64,000 nt of DNA from Antribacter soli (GTDB lineage: Bacteria; Actinomycetota; Actinomycetes; Actinomycetales; Cellulomonadaceae). The DNA lies in the NCBI RefSeq assembly GCF_021568775.1, contig NZ_JAKGSG010000050.1, positions 1 to 64,000 of the forward strand, in the 5' to 3' direction. This document shows, one piece after another, positions 35,846 to 43,910 of the stretch. The position numbers and the translations under genes are program-made. The notes beneath the pieces were generated by a model. It was not told where the DNA came from, ran no database searches, and saw nothing but the letters and a program-made list of their open reading frames with translations. Positions within the stretch are counted from its first letter, which is position 1. The number at the start of each line of letters is the position of its first letter.

Positions 35846-36085
35846 GTGTCCCTGTCCGCCGCCGAGATCGTCGCGCGCATCCGCGCGGAGCGCGACCTCA
35901 GCATGAGCTCGCTCGCGGTGCTCGCGGGCGTGCCCACGTCCACCGTCAGCCGGATCGAGATGGGCAAGATCCAGCCGTCTCTTGACACGCTGAGCCGGGT
36001 GGCGGAGGGCGCCGGCTACCGCCTCACCCTGTGCGTCGCGGACACGACGGACCAGGCCGGCTGCCCGTGGGAGGTGTTCCTCTGA
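35846..36085 (+). CDS. small XRE-family helix-turn-helix regulator
   Basis: A 79-residue DNA-binding protein consisting of almost only a Cro/CI-type HTH domain: IVARIRAERDLSMSSLAVLAGVPTSTVSRIEMGKIQPSLDTLSRVAEGAGY (about 6-56) covers all five helices. The tail CVADTTDQAGCPWEVFL is unassigned. The GTG at 35846 is chosen because GGGAGG (35834-35839) sits 6 nt upstream; an upstream in-frame ATG at 35813 has no such site. It is divergent from jetABC and may regulate it, or may be a lone antitoxin-like regulator; no toxin gene is adjacent. Confidence 0.85.
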   Translation: MSLSAAEIVARIRAERDLSMSSLAVLAGVPTSTVSRIEMGKIQPSLDTLSRVAEGAGYRLTLCVADTTDQAGCPWEVFL

Positions 36086-36095
36086 TCGCCTCCGG

Positions 36096-36219
36096 CTCGG
36101 CCCTCACCCTGCGCTGCACCTCCGGCTCAGCCGACGTTGTTGATCGGCTGAGCCTGCGGTTCCGCTACGGGCGAGTGCCTCGTTCCTCGGCCCTCACCCT
36201 GCGCTGCACCTCCGGCTCA
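36096..36219 (-). repeat. dispersed 90-bp repeat, array B (1.4 copies)
   Basis: Read on the minus strand, a full 90-bp unit starts with TGAGCC at 36219, where TGA is the stop codon of the PH-domain gene, and a second unit is cut after 34 bp at 36096. The 70-nt core is identical to that of array C. The locus-specific segment ends in CGTCGGC, the same 7 nt that precede the host gene's stop codon, and pairs as GGCTCAGCCGA with TCGGCTGAGCC (11 bp, perfect). Confidence 0.95.
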
Positions 36220-36582
36220 GCCGACGATGTGGTGCAGCACGACGTCGTGGACGTAGCGCGCCTTGTCGTCCCCGCGGAACGACGCCTCGTGGATGTGTGT
36301 GCCCACGGCGATCGCGACGGTGGACGACGACGCGAACTTGCCGAGCATCGACCGGTCGGCCACGAACGCGACGGACGTGATCTTCGAGTACGGCAGCGAC
36401 GTGAGAGCCACCTGCTTTCCCACGAACGAGTTGTCCTGGAGAACCACGCGCTTGTCGGTGAGCCCGACGAAGCCCGTGCCCACCCCCACGCAGTCGTAGA
36501 CGGCCAGGATGCGCTCGCCCTGCAGCAGCATCGACGCCACCTTGTCGTACTGGTCCCGTTTGTCGTACTGCGCCTCGGTCAC
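36217..36582 (-). CDS. bacterial PH-domain protein
   Basis: A 121-residue cytoplasmic protein with the beta-strand pattern of bacterial PH-like domains: EEILAVYDCVG-like strand near residue 25, GFVGLTDKRVVLQDNS, ALTSLPYSKITSVAFVAD and VAIAVGTHIHEASFRG. These domains are found in small proteins of unknown role. A GTG start at 36582 is preferred, because TAGGTT lies 7 nt upstream (leaderless pattern); a TTG at 36591 is possible. The stop codon forms the start of repeat array B. The 200 bp upstream (36592-36791) holds no gene; it contains a 7-bp inverted repeat TATTCGG/CCGAATA at 36708-36744. Confidence 0.65.
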   Translation of the reverse strand: MTEAQYDKRDQYDKVASMLLQGERILAVYDCVGVGTGFVGLTDKRVVLQDNSFVGKQVALTSLPYSKITSVAFVADRSMLGKFASSSTVAIAVGTHIHEASFRGDDKARYVHDVVLHHIVG

Positions 36583-36791
36583 GGCGCTCAACCTAGCGCC
36601 CTGTGCGGTCCGGGTGGAAGGGTGGAGGTCGTGCCTCGATCGCGGCTTCCGCTACGGTGTCCGGCCATGCGCTACCGAACCGCGGGTTTTCGCTCTAGTC
36701 GCCGTGATATTCGGCACAAACCCGGCATTGCGCATCACCGAATACTCGGCCCGATGGTGCCTCGAAACGCTTTGAGCCGTATGGTCCCCAT

Positions 36792-37478
36792 ATGCCGACC
36801 GTCATGATCCCCGCCGCCGCGCGGGAGGACGTCGAGACGCTGTGGGCCTATCACGACCTGCGGCACGAGCCCCGCCCCGTCGACGTGTGCATCGGCCTGG
36901 GCGGGCATGACAGCGTGGTTCCCGACTACACCGCGGAGCTCTACCACCAGGGCCTTTTCTCCTGGATCGTGTTCTCTGGCGCGAATGCGGCCACGACCGT
37001 CCACGCATTTCCCGACGGCGAGGCCAACGGCTACCGGGACCACGCTGTGTCGCTCGGTGTTCCAGAGGCCGCGATCCTGATCGAGCCCCGCGCGACCAAC
37101 ACGGGCGAGAACCTCGAGCTCAGTCGCAAGGTCCTCGCCGACGCCGGGATCGTGCCCCGCTCGATCATCCTCGTGACCCGGCCATACCAGAGCCGCCGCG
37201 CCTACGCGACGGCCGCCAAGCTATGGCCGGAGGTCGACGTCGTGTGCGTCTCCCGGCGCCTCGGGCTCGACGACTACGTGCACCACATCGGTGACGCCGA
37301 CCGCGTCATCAACATGATCGTGGGGGAGACGCAGCGGTTGTCCGTCTACGCAGACCGTGGCTTCATCGCCGAGTCCCAGGCGTTGCCCGACGGCGTCCGG
37401 GTCGCCTACGAGCGCCTCGTCGCCGCCGGCTACACCAGGCGCCTCGTCCCCGACACCCGCGACCCGGTGACGGCCTGA
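36792..37478 (+). CDS. YdcF/ElyC (DUF218) family protein
   Basis: A 228-residue DUF218 domain protein. The Rossmann-like core shows VDVCIGLGGHDSVVPDYTAELYHQGLFSWIVFSG (about 30-64), the conserved acidic motif PRATNTGENLELSRKVL (about 100-116) and SIILVTRPYQSRRAY. Unlike many relatives it has no membrane anchor, so it resembles cytoplasmic YdcF, which binds a nucleotide-type ligand; the reaction is unknown. The ATG at 36792 has TATGGT (36780-36785) exactly 6 nt upstream and no Shine-Dalgarno, hence probably leaderless. Flanking sequence is somewhat lower in GC. Confidence 0.82.
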   Translation: MPTVMIPAAAREDVETLWAYHDLRHEPRPVDVCIGLGGHDSVVPDYTAELYHQGLFSWIVFSGANAATTVHAFPDGEANGYRDHAVSLGVPEAAILIEPRATNTGENLELSRKVLADAGIVPRSIILVTRPYQSRRAYATAAKLWPEVDVVCVSRRLGLDDYVHHIGDADRVINMIVGETQRLSVYADRGFIAESQALPDGVRVAYERLVAAGYTRRLVPDTRDPVTA

Positions 37479-37562
37479 ACGTCCTGCCAGATAGGCGGTC
37501 CCGCGGGGGCGCGGGCGCCGTGATCGTGGCGGCGGTGCCAGGCGATCGGCTACCTTCACGGC

Positions 37563-37931
37563 ATGGCTCAGCCCAAGGACTCGTCGCAGACCCCGCCGCG
37601 GAAGTTCTCGCTTTCGTGGAAGCAGATCGTGACGGTCGTCGGCGCGCTCGGATACGTGGCGAGCCCCGTCGACCTCTTCTCGGAGGCCGTGCTCGGCCCG
37701 CTCGGGCTCGGTGACGACGCCGTCGCCGTCGTGATCGCCGCAGTGACGCTGTTCTCCGCGGTCCGCAAGTTCCGCAGCGGCAGGCCGCAGCCGGGAGCTT
37801 CCGGGGGCGGGGCGGCCGGCGGTGAGACGCCCGGCAGGACCCCTGGCGGGAAGGGGTCCGCGGGGCACCGTGTCGTGGTGGACCCCGAGGACCCGACGCC
37901 CGGTCCGTCGCGCAAGCCGCACGCCCGCTGA
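37563..37931 (+). CDS. DUF1232 (YkvA-like) small membrane protein
   Basis: A 122-residue protein with one hydrophobic segment of DUF1232 type (VVGALGYVASPVDLFSEAVLGPLGLGDDAVAVVIAAVTLF, about residues 25-65), including the SPVDL and GxxDD signature. The C-terminal half is a disordered Gly/Pro/basic tail. It is probably membrane-associated; function is unknown. TACCTT (37551-37556) lies exactly 6 nt before the ATG, without a Shine-Dalgarno. Confidence 0.8.
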   Translation: MAQPKDSSQTPPRKFSLSWKQIVTVVGALGYVASPVDLFSEAVLGPLGLGDDAVAVVIAAVTLFSAVRKFRSGRPQPGASGGGAAGGETPGRTPGGKGSAGHRVVVDPEDPTPGPSRKPHAR

Positions 37932-37990
37932 GCCGCGCGACTTCACACCTTCCGGTGGCGGTGGCCGTCGTCCGCTGAGAATCTGCGTCT

Positions 37991-38863
37991 ATGGGACAGA
38001 ACGCGACAGACGAATACGTCGGCCAGCTGATCCTCGAGGCGGACGAGATTGCGCCCCTCAGGCCGTTCCTGCCAGACCTCGACGTTTCGCCGGTTGACGT
38101 GCCCAGACGGACCGCGGAGGCGAACGATCCGGAGGCCGGCGCACTGGTGGCCGACGCGCCCGTCGTCGACCCGCCTGTGGCCGACCCACCCGTCGTCGAC
38201 CCGCCAGTCGTCGTCGCGCCCGTCGTCGACCAGCTGGAGCCGTACGGTGGCGCCGGCGCTCCCGGCGTCGTGACCGGGACGCGTCGCGGTCGTCACTTCG
38301 CGGACCCGCACGAGCCGGAGCCCCAGCCGGAGCCCGCTCCCGATCCCGAGCCCCAGCCGGACCCCGAGCCGGACCCTGAACCCGCGCCCGCGCCCGTGCC
38401 GGAGCCGGAGCCGGAGTCGAGGGTCATCATCGATGCCGTCCCGGCGTTGCCCTCGCGTCCTCTCCCCGAAGCGGACTCCGCCGACGGCGACGAGTGGGTG
38501 GACACCCAGACGGGGTACCTCTCGATCCCGCGCGACCTCGTGGCGCAGGCGGAGCCGCTCGCCCAGCCGTCGCTGGACGCCACCGCGGTGTTCGAGCCGG
38601 CGGAGCCGGTGCACGTCGTCCGCCCGGCGAGATTCACCCGCGCGCCGCTCACGGCCCGTGACGCGGAGTACGCCTGCCGCTACCGCGTGGCCGTCATGTA
38701 CGGGACGGACGGCCCGTCGCTGCGGGTCCGGTCGGTGCAGACAGAGGCCGGGCAGGCGACCGTGCACCTGGCAGAGCCGGACGGCTCGAGCGCGTACCAC
38801 ATGACGGTGGAGCAGGTTCCGGGCGGCGTGCGGGTCACCCGTTGCCGTCAGATCGCCGGCTGA
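37991..38863 (+). CDS. hypothetical protein with Pro/Glu/Asp-rich linker
   Basis: A 290-residue protein I do not recognise. Residues 1-50 are ordinary sequence; 55-85 is a VVDPPVADPP-type repeat; 105-145 is a run of EP/DP/QP pairs; the last 110 residues (WVDTQTGYLSIPRDLV..., AEYACRYRVAVMYG..., SSAYHMTVEQVPGGVRVTRCRQIAG) look like a folded domain. No signal peptide or membrane segment is seen. Coding is supported by third-position GC, a GAATCT hexamer 6 nt before the ATG, and clean convergence with the next gene (2-bp gap). The PE-rich region probably acts as a rigid spacer. Confidence 0.7.
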   Translation: MGQNATDEYVGQLILEADEIAPLRPFLPDLDVSPVDVPRRTAEANDPEAGALVADAPVVDPPVADPPVVDPPVVVAPVVDQLEPYGGAGAPGVVTGTRRGRHFADPHEPEPQPEPAPDPEPQPDPEPDPEPAPAPVPEPEPESRVIIDAVPALPSRPLPEADSADGDEWVDTQTGYLSIPRDLVAQAEPLAQPSLDATAVFEPAEPVHVVRPARFTRAPLTARDAEYACRYRVAVMYGTDGPSLRVRSVQTEAGQATVHLAEPDGSSAYHMTVEQVPGGVRVTRCRQIAG

Positions 38864-38865
38864 CG

Positions 38866-39357
38866 TCAGACGCCGGCCGGCTCCACGGGCGTGGCCGTGC
38901 CTGCGGTGATCCGCACGAGCTCGTCGAACGTCGTCGGAAAGACCGTCTTGGCATGTCCAGCGGCGGCCCACACCTTGTCGTACCGCGCGAGCGCGGTGTC
39001 GACGAAGGTCCGGACGGGCACCGGATGCCCGACGGGCGCGACGCCGCCGATGACCTGGCCGGTGGCGTCCTTGACGGCGTCCTTGGTCGCACGGGAGAGG
39101 ACCCCGCCGAGGCGGGTGCCGAGCCAGTCGGTGTCGACGCGGTGCGCGCCGGACGTGAGAACGAGGACCGGCTCGCCGTCGAGCAGGAACACGAGCGAGT
39201 TCGCGATCTGGCCGACCTCCACGTCGAGCGCGTAGGCGGCGAGCTGGGCCGTCGTCACGGCGTCGTCGAGCCAGTGGATCTCGCCCGTCACGCCGTGCTC
39301 GGTGAGGGCCGTCGCGACCCGCTCGACGGCGGGGTGGACGGGGGTAGGGACGGACAT
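38866..39357 (-). CDS. YbaK/EbsC family (aminoacyl-tRNA deacylase-like) protein
   Basis: A 163-residue single-domain protein of the YbaK/ProX editing superfamily, which hydrolyses mischarged tRNAs in trans. Seen are VEVGQIANSLVFLLDGEPVLVLTSG (about 46-70), the glycine-rich TGQVIGGVAPVGHP (about 103-116) and the C-terminal VWAAAGHAKTVFPTTFDELVRIT. The lysine that is catalytic in YbaK/ProX (normally in a KSLVF or KTLVF motif) is asparagine here (NSLVF), so classical deacylase activity is uncertain. TAGGAT lies exactly 6 nt before the ATG, so it is probably leaderless. It is convergent with the PE-rich gene. Confidence 0.82.
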   Translation of the reverse strand: MSVPTPVHPAVERVATALTEHGVTGEIHWLDDAVTTAQLAAYALDVEVGQIANSLVFLLDGEPVLVLTSGAHRVDTDWLGTRLGGVLSRATKDAVKDATGQVIGGVAPVGHPVPVRTFVDTALARYDKVWAAAGHAKTVFPTTFDELVRITAGTATPVEPAGV

Positions 39358-39409
39358 GACCGGATCCTACGGTGGGCCCGGCCGGGTCGGCCCGCGGATT
39401 TTCCGGCGG

Positions 39410-40222
39410 TCAGCAGGCCGGAGCGATGGGGTTGCCGGTGCCGGTCTGCAGGTACGCGTCCGAGACGAAGTGCCCCGGTCCGATGCGGTTCCAGAGGTTG
39501 GTGCTGCCGAGGTAGCCGTTGACCCAGGTGCCGCGGACGGTGCACTCGACGACGACGTTGGACCAGTTGGCGGCAACCCCCACGAGCGGCGCGCTCGTGC
39601 TGGCCGACGCGCGCACGTTGAGGGGTGACCCGCTGGTCCGCACGGTGCCGCGCGGCCCGCTGCCCACCCACAGGTAGGAGACGTCGACCCAGGAGTTGTC
39701 GGTCAGGCGCAGCCCGTCCCAGAACATGCCGTCGGCGAGGTCGATGCCGGCCGGGCTGAGCACCTGCCGCCCGAACTGGTCGAGTCCGCCGTTGTACCCC
39801 TGCTGGTACGCAGCCTGCGCCTCGGGCAGGCCGCGGGGAAGGTCCATCGACGCGTGGCGGGCGGTGCTCCAGTAGTCGTCGGTGGTGTTCCACGGCCCGA
39901 CGTCCCAGACGGGCGCGTACTCGCAGCGCCCCGTGGAGGGGGCGCAGACGCGGACGGTGTAGGTGCCGGACTGGTCGGCGGACAGCGCCAGCCGGGAGGG
40001 GAGGGCGACGAAGTGGTCGCGCTCCGTGATGACGTGGCCGTTCGCGGTGGTGCGGCCCACGAGTCCCTCGCGGGTGGCGAACACGCGGTAGGTGGGTGCG
40101 GTGGACTCGCTGCCCACGGGGTCGCCTGCAGCGGCGGCCGGCGGTACGACGGTCCAGGTGAGCGCGGCGACGGTGCCCGCCAGGACGACGCGGAGGCGAG
40201 TCCTCTGTTCCGGTTGGTTCAT
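39410..40222 (-). CDS. secreted DPBB/SH3-type cell-wall protein
   Basis: A 270-residue exported protein. A signal peptide (about 1-33, ending PPAAAAG) is followed by a region with the double-psi beta-barrel-like pattern (GHVITERDHFVALPS, YTVRVCAP, PVWDVGPWNTTDDYW, about 50-170), then an SH3-like domain at the C-terminus (PLNVRASASTSAPLVGVAANWSNVVVECTVRGTWVNG...). This combination suggests binding to or acting on peptidoglycan outside the cell; catalytic residues are not certain. The ATG at 40222 has TAGCGT 7 nt upstream and no Shine-Dalgarno. It lies next to, and in the same direction as, the PPOX enzyme. Confidence 0.72.
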   Translation of the reverse strand: MNQPEQRTRLRVVLAGTVAALTWTVVPPAAAAGDPVGSESTAPTYRVFATREGLVGRTTANGHVITERDHFVALPSRLALSADQSGTYTVRVCAPSTGRCEYAPVWDVGPWNTTDDYWSTARHASMDLPRGLPEAQAAYQQGYNGGLDQFGRQVLSPAGIDLADGMFWDGLRLTDNSWVDVSYLWVGSGPRGTVRTSGSPLNVRASASTSAPLVGVAANWSNVVVECTVRGTWVNGYLGSTNLWNRIGPGHFVSDAYLQTGTGNPIAPAC

Positions 40223-40266
40223 GCCGATGACGCTAATTGACCAAAACTTCACCCGCCACGGGAAAG

Positions 40267-40716
40267 TTATGACACGTCCCCGGCCGGGCGCTGCCGAGGG
40301 TCGGTGAATGCCCAGCCCGACCAGCGCTCCACCCGCACGCGGATCACCGGACCGTGCGGGCGGTCCGCGAGGTATTGGGGGTAGCGGGCGGCCAGCGCGT
40401 CGATCGCCTCCTCGTGCCCGGGCCCGTCGTGCTCGACGGTCGCGGTCCCGTCGGCGCGCACCCACCACAGGTTGGCCCAGTCGTCGTCATAGCGGTCCAC
40501 GAGGAGCGCGGCGCGGGGGTTCTGGGCGAGGTTGCGCAACCGCTGCAGGCTCCCCGTCGTCTTCGGCTTGTGGTCGATGGCGATGACGACCTCGTCGCCC
40601 ATCAGCGCGAACGTCACCGGGACGACGTGCGGGGCCTGGTCCGCGCCCGTCGTCGCGAGGTGGGCCGAACGGGCCGCCGCGAACCGCGCACGGCAGGTCC
40701 CTGCATCGAGCTGCAC
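40267..40716 (-). CDS. PPOX-class F420-dependent oxidoreductase (Rv0121-like)
   Basis: A 149-residue split-barrel flavin/deazaflavin reductase. Family features are the N-terminal ARSAHLATTGADQAPHVVPVTFAL, the basic KPKTTGSLQRLRNLAQNPRAALLVD cofactor-phosphate region, DDWANLWWVRADG and the C-terminal RVRVERWSGWAF. This pattern fits the Rv0121-type group assigned to F420 rather than FMN or pyridoxamine phosphate. The GTG at 40716 is preceded by CAGGAT at exactly 6 nt. Together with cofE and two other F420-type enzymes it supports F420 use by this organism. The substrate is unknown. Confidence 0.78.
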   Translation of the reverse strand: MQLDAGTCRARFAAARSAHLATTGADQAPHVVPVTFALMGDEVVIAIDHKPKTTGSLQRLRNLAQNPRAALLVDRYDDDWANLWWVRADGTATVEHDGPGHEEAIDALAARYPQYLADRPHGPVIRVRVERWSGWAFTDPRQRPAGDVS

Positions 40717-40828
40717 GCCACCATCCTGACCTGCCGGAGCAGGACGTGCCGAAGGAGAACGTGGCGAACGAGACTGCGCTTCGCGGCCGGTTCGGGAAGG
40801 ACGCCGTCGCGCCCGGCGTTGCGCGGGT

Positions 40829-42070
40829 GTGAGAACGCTCGAGACCGACGTGGTCGTGATCGGCGCGGGTCAGGCAGGCCTGTCGGCCGGGTACCACCTG
40901 CGCCGGCGGGGCTTCGTCCCCGCACCGTTGCCCGACGACGTCCCGCTCGTCCGGCTGCACCGGGCTACCCGGGCGAACCGCGCCCTGGGTGAGGCGACCA
41001 GCGCCCTGGGCGAGCCGACCGCGCAGGGCGAGCCACCGGCGTCGGGCAACGAGGGGACACCCCGGACGTACCTGGTGCTCGACGCCGAGGACGGGCCGGG
41101 CGGCGCCTGGCGCCACCGCTGGCGCTCCCTGCGCATGGCCACGGTCAACGGCATCCACGACCTGCCCGGCATGGCGCAGCCCGACGTCGACCCGGCCGAG
41201 CCGAGCGCGGACGCGCTGCCGCGCTACTTCGCCGACTACGAGCAGACGACGGGGCTCGCCGTGCTGCGCCCCGTCCGGGTCACCGCGGTGTCCGACGCCG
41301 ACGACGGGCGCCTCCGCGTCGTGTACGAGACGGGCGCGGGGGAGCGGGGCGAGGTCCTTGCGCGGTGGCTGGTCACCGCGACCGGGACGTGGACCCGGCC
41401 GTTCTGGCCGCGCTATCCGGGTCAGGACTCGTTCCGCGGGATCCAGCTCCACGTGGCCGACTACGTGCGCGCCGAGGACTTCACGGGCAAGCACGTCGTC
41501 GTGGTCGGCGGCGGGATCTCCGCCGTGCAGCTCCTGGACGAGATCTCCCGCGTCACGACCACCACGTGGGTCACCCGGCGCGAGCCCGAGTGGCGCGACG
41601 CCGACTTCGACCGCGACGCCGGGCGCCGCGCCGTAGCTCTCGTGGAGGAGCGCGTGCGACAAGGACTGCCGCCGCGGAGCGTCGTGTCGGTGACCGGGCT
41701 GATCTGGACGCCCACGCTCATCGCCGCGAGGGAGCGGGGCGTGCTCGAACGGCACCCGATGTTCGCAGCCATGGAGCCGGAGGGGGTGCGGATGGCGGAC
41801 GGGTCGTTCGTCCGCGCCGACGTCGTGCTGTGGGCGACCGGGTTCCGTGCGGCTCTCGACCACCTGCGGCCTCTGCACCTGCGTGGCCCCGGCGGCGGGA
41901 TCGTCATGGACGGCACCCAGGTCGCCCACGACCCGCGTGTGCACCTGATCGGCTACGGGCCGTCGTCGTCCACGGTGGGCGCGAACCGCGCGGGGCGCGA
42001 AGCGGTCAACCGGATCGTCGCCGGCGTCGCCGCTGCCCGGACTGGCGCCGCCGAGGCTGCGACGGCCTGA
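40829..42070 (+). CDS. flavin-dependent monooxygenase-like NAD(P)-binding protein
   Basis: A 413-residue FAD/NADPH two-dinucleotide-fold enzyme. The FAD motif GAGQAG is at residues 12-17; a second Rossmann motif VVVGGGISAVQLL lies mid-protein; WATGF and the C-terminal IGYGPSSSTVGANRAGR are typical of flavin monooxygenase-like proteins (MSMEG/CzcO-like). Residues about 45-75 are an unusual Ala/Gly/Glu-Pro-rich insertion made of imperfect ALGE(A/P)T repeats, splitting the FAD-binding region from the GGAWRHRW substrate motif. GTG 40829 lacks a good ribosome site. Its stop lies 7 bp before repeat array C. The substrate is unknown. Confidence 0.8.
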   Translation: MRTLETDVVVIGAGQAGLSAGYHLRRRGFVPAPLPDDVPLVRLHRATRANRALGEATSALGEPTAQGEPPASGNEGTPRTYLVLDAEDGPGGAWRHRWRSLRMATVNGIHDLPGMAQPDVDPAEPSADALPRYFADYEQTTGLAVLRPVRVTAVSDADDGRLRVVYETGAGERGEVLARWLVTATGTWTRPFWPRYPGQDSFRGIQLHVADYVRAEDFTGKHVVVVGGGISAVQLLDEISRVTTTTWVTRREPEWRDADFDRDAGRRAVALVEERVRQGLPPRSVVSVTGLIWTPTLIAARERGVLERHPMFAAMEPEGVRMADGSFVRADVVLWATGFRAALDHLRPLHLRGPGGGIVMDGTQVAHDPRVHLIGYGPSSSTVGANRAGREAVNRIVAGVAAARTGAAEAATA

Positions 42071-42077
42071 CCGCTCA

Positions 42078-42253
42078 GTCGAGTTTCCATCGACTGAGCC
42101 TGCGGTTCCGCTACGGGCGAGTGCCTCGTTCCTCGGCCCTCACCCTGCGCTGCACCTCCGGCTCAGTCGAGTTTCCATCGACTGAGCCTGCGGTTCCGCT
42201 ACGGGCGAGTGCCTCGTTCCTCGGCCCTCACCCTGCGCTGCACCTCCGGCTCA
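42078..42253 (-). repeat. dispersed 88-bp repeat, array C (2 copies)
   Basis: On the minus strand two full 88-bp units start at 42253 and 42165; a third begins TGAGC at 42077 and stops. The first TGA is the stop codon of the amino-acid ABC ATPase gene. The 70-nt core is identical to array B and differs from array A at four positions. The 18-nt variable part ends in CTCGAC, matching the 6 nt before the stop codon, and forms GGCTCAGTCGA / TCGACTGAGCC (11-bp perfect stem, 7-nt loop). Confidence 0.95.
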
Positions 42254-43048
42254 GTCGAGCGGGTGCAGGAGCCGGTGCAGGAACCGCCGGGTCCGTTCCT
42301 CGGCCGGCTGCGTGAACAGGCGCGCAGGCGTCCCGCGCTCGACGACGACGCCCCCGTCGAGGAACAGGACCTCGTCGGCGACGGCCCGCGCGAACGCGAG
42401 CTCGTGCGTCACGACCACCATGGTCCAGCCCTCGTCGGCGAGCTCCTTCATCACCGTGAGCACCTCGCCGACGAGCTCGGGGTCGAGCGCGCTCGTCGGC
42501 TCGTCGAACAGGAGCAGGTCCGGGCTGAGCGCCAGCGCGCGGACGATGCCGACCCGCTGCTGCTGCCCGCCCGAGAGCTGGTGCGGGTAGGCGTCGCGCT
42601 TGTCGGCGAGGCCGACGCGGGCGAGGAGCGCCTCCGCCCGCACCACGGCGGCGGCGCGCGGGACGCGCCGGACCTGCGTGGGGCCCTCGATGACGTTCTG
42701 GAGCACCGTCATGTGCGGGAAGAGGTTGTGGTGCTGGAACACCATCGCCGACCGGTCGCGCAGCGCGAACCGCCGCGCCTTCGGCACCGGCTCGGCGAAG
42801 TCGAGGGACGGGCCGCCGGTGAGCTCCAGCGTACCGGCGTCCGGCGTCTCCAGGCCGTTCAGCGACCGCAGCACGGTGGTCTTGCCCGAGCCCGACGGCC
42901 CGATGAGCGCCACGACCTCGCCGCGGCGGACCGTGAGGTCCACGCCGCGGAGCACCTCGTGCGCGCCGAAGGACTTGCGCAGGCCGCGCGCCTCCAGGAG
43001 CGGCGACGCGTCCTGGGCGCGGTCGGCGGCGGGCTCAGTGCGCGACAT
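42251..43048 (-). CDS. polar amino-acid ABC transporter ATP-binding protein
   Basis: A 265-residue importer ATPase. Walker A is GPSGSGKT, the Q-loop [17 protein letters not shown] is the hallmark of the polar amino-acid (PAAT) family, the signature is LSGGQQQR, Walker B is [12 protein letters not shown] and the switch His is in VVTHE. It powers uptake with the permease (43035) and lipoprotein (43911). ATG 43048 lies inside the permease gene (14-nt overlap), implying coupled translation. Its stop codon is the first codon of repeat array C. The gene order binding protein-permease-ATPase matches cystine (tcy-like) systems. Confidence 0.92.
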   Translation of the reverse strand: MSRTEPAADRAQDASPLLEARGLRKSFGAHEVLRGVDLTVRRGEVVALIGPSGSGKTTVLRSLNGLETPDAGTLELTGGPSLDFAEPVPKARRFALRDRSAMVFQHHNLFPHMTVLQNVIEGPTQVRRVPRAAAVVRAEALLARVGLADKRDAYPHQLSGGQQQRVGIVRALALSPDLLLFDEPTSALDPELVGEVLTVMKELADEGWTMVVVTHELAFARAVADEVLFLDGGVVVERGTPARLFTQPAEERTRRFLHRLLHPLD

Positions 43049-43694
43049 AGCGTTCCAGCCTCTTCTCGAGCAGGTCCTGCCCGGTGGCGAGCACCGTGCA
43101 GAACACCCAGTAGACGAGCGCCGCCTCCAGGTACAGGAGCATGAACTCGCTGGAGAACGCCGCGATCTGCTGCGCCTCACGGAACAGCTCCGTGACGAGG
43201 ATCAGAGACGCGAGCGACGTGTCCTTCACCAGCGAGATGAAGGTGTTCGACAGCGGCGGTACCGACACGCGCGCGGCCTGCGGCAGCACGATGCGGCGCA
43301 GCGTGCGCGCGTTCGACATGCCGACGGTGTAGCCGGCTTCCCACTGACCCTTCGGCACCGACAGGATCGCGGCGCGGATCACCTCGGCCGCGTAGCCGCC
43401 GACGTTCAGGGAGAACGCGATGACCGCGCTGGGCCACGGGTCCACGACGATGCCGACCGACGGCAGGCCGTAGAACACGACGAAGAGCTGCACCAGCAGA
43501 GGCGTGCCGCGCACGACCGACACGAACGCCCGCGCGATCCCCGACAGCAGCCGGTTCGGCGACAGGCGCAGCAGAGCCACCCCGAGCGCGATGACCAGGC
43601 CGATCGCGAACGACATCAGGGCGAGCGGCAGGGTGCCTCTCAGGCCGCCGAGCGTGATGGGCCAGAACGACTCGGAGACGAGGTTCCAGTCCAC
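43035..43694 (-). CDS. polar amino-acid ABC transporter permease
   Basis: A 219-residue inner-membrane permease with about five transmembrane segments. The HisM/TcyB-type region [17 protein letters not shown] is near the N-terminus, and the EAA loop ([37 protein letters not shown]) that contacts the ATPase is in the middle. The GTG at 43694 is chosen since sequence before it is arginine-rich and not conserved. It follows the binding-protein gene after 216 bp containing a hairpin (43825-43867) that may reduce its expression relative to the binding protein. Confidence 0.9.
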   Translation of the reverse strand: MDWNLVSESFWPITLGGLRGTLPLALMSFAIGLVIALGVALLRLSPNRLLSGIARAFVSVVRGTPLLVQLFVVFYGLPSVGIVVDPWPSAVIAFSLNVGGYAAEVIRAAILSVPKGQWEAGYTVGMSNARTLRRIVLPQAARVSVPPLSNTFISLVKDTSLASLILVTELFREAQQIAAFSSEFMLLYLEAALVYWVFCTVLATGQDLLEKRLERYVAH

Positions 43695-43824
43695 GCCGTC
43701 ACCCCACCGTCCGGGTGGTGCCCGACGGAGCCGGGCCGCACGGCACCGGGGCCGCGTCGTCGCCCCGGGGCTGCCACGCGGGACTGGCCGCCCCCCGGGG
43801 GAGGCGACCAGTCCGGCGCCCACA

Positions 43825-43867
43825 CCCCGCGAAGTTTCCTTGCTTCGCTGCGGAATACTTCGCGGGG
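43825..43867. terminator. intra-operon hairpin, binding protein / permease
   Basis: An 11-bp perfect stem CCCCGCGAAGT / ACTTCGCGGGG (43825-43835, 43857-43867) with extra pairing in the loop. It lies after the binding-protein stop and before the permease. It is probably a partial terminator or processing/stability stem, as is common in ABC importer operons where binding protein is needed in excess. Confidence 0.6.
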
Positions 43868-43910
43868 ACCCCAGGGCGCCTTCGGCGTCGGGCAGCGTCA
43901 GCCGCAGGCG

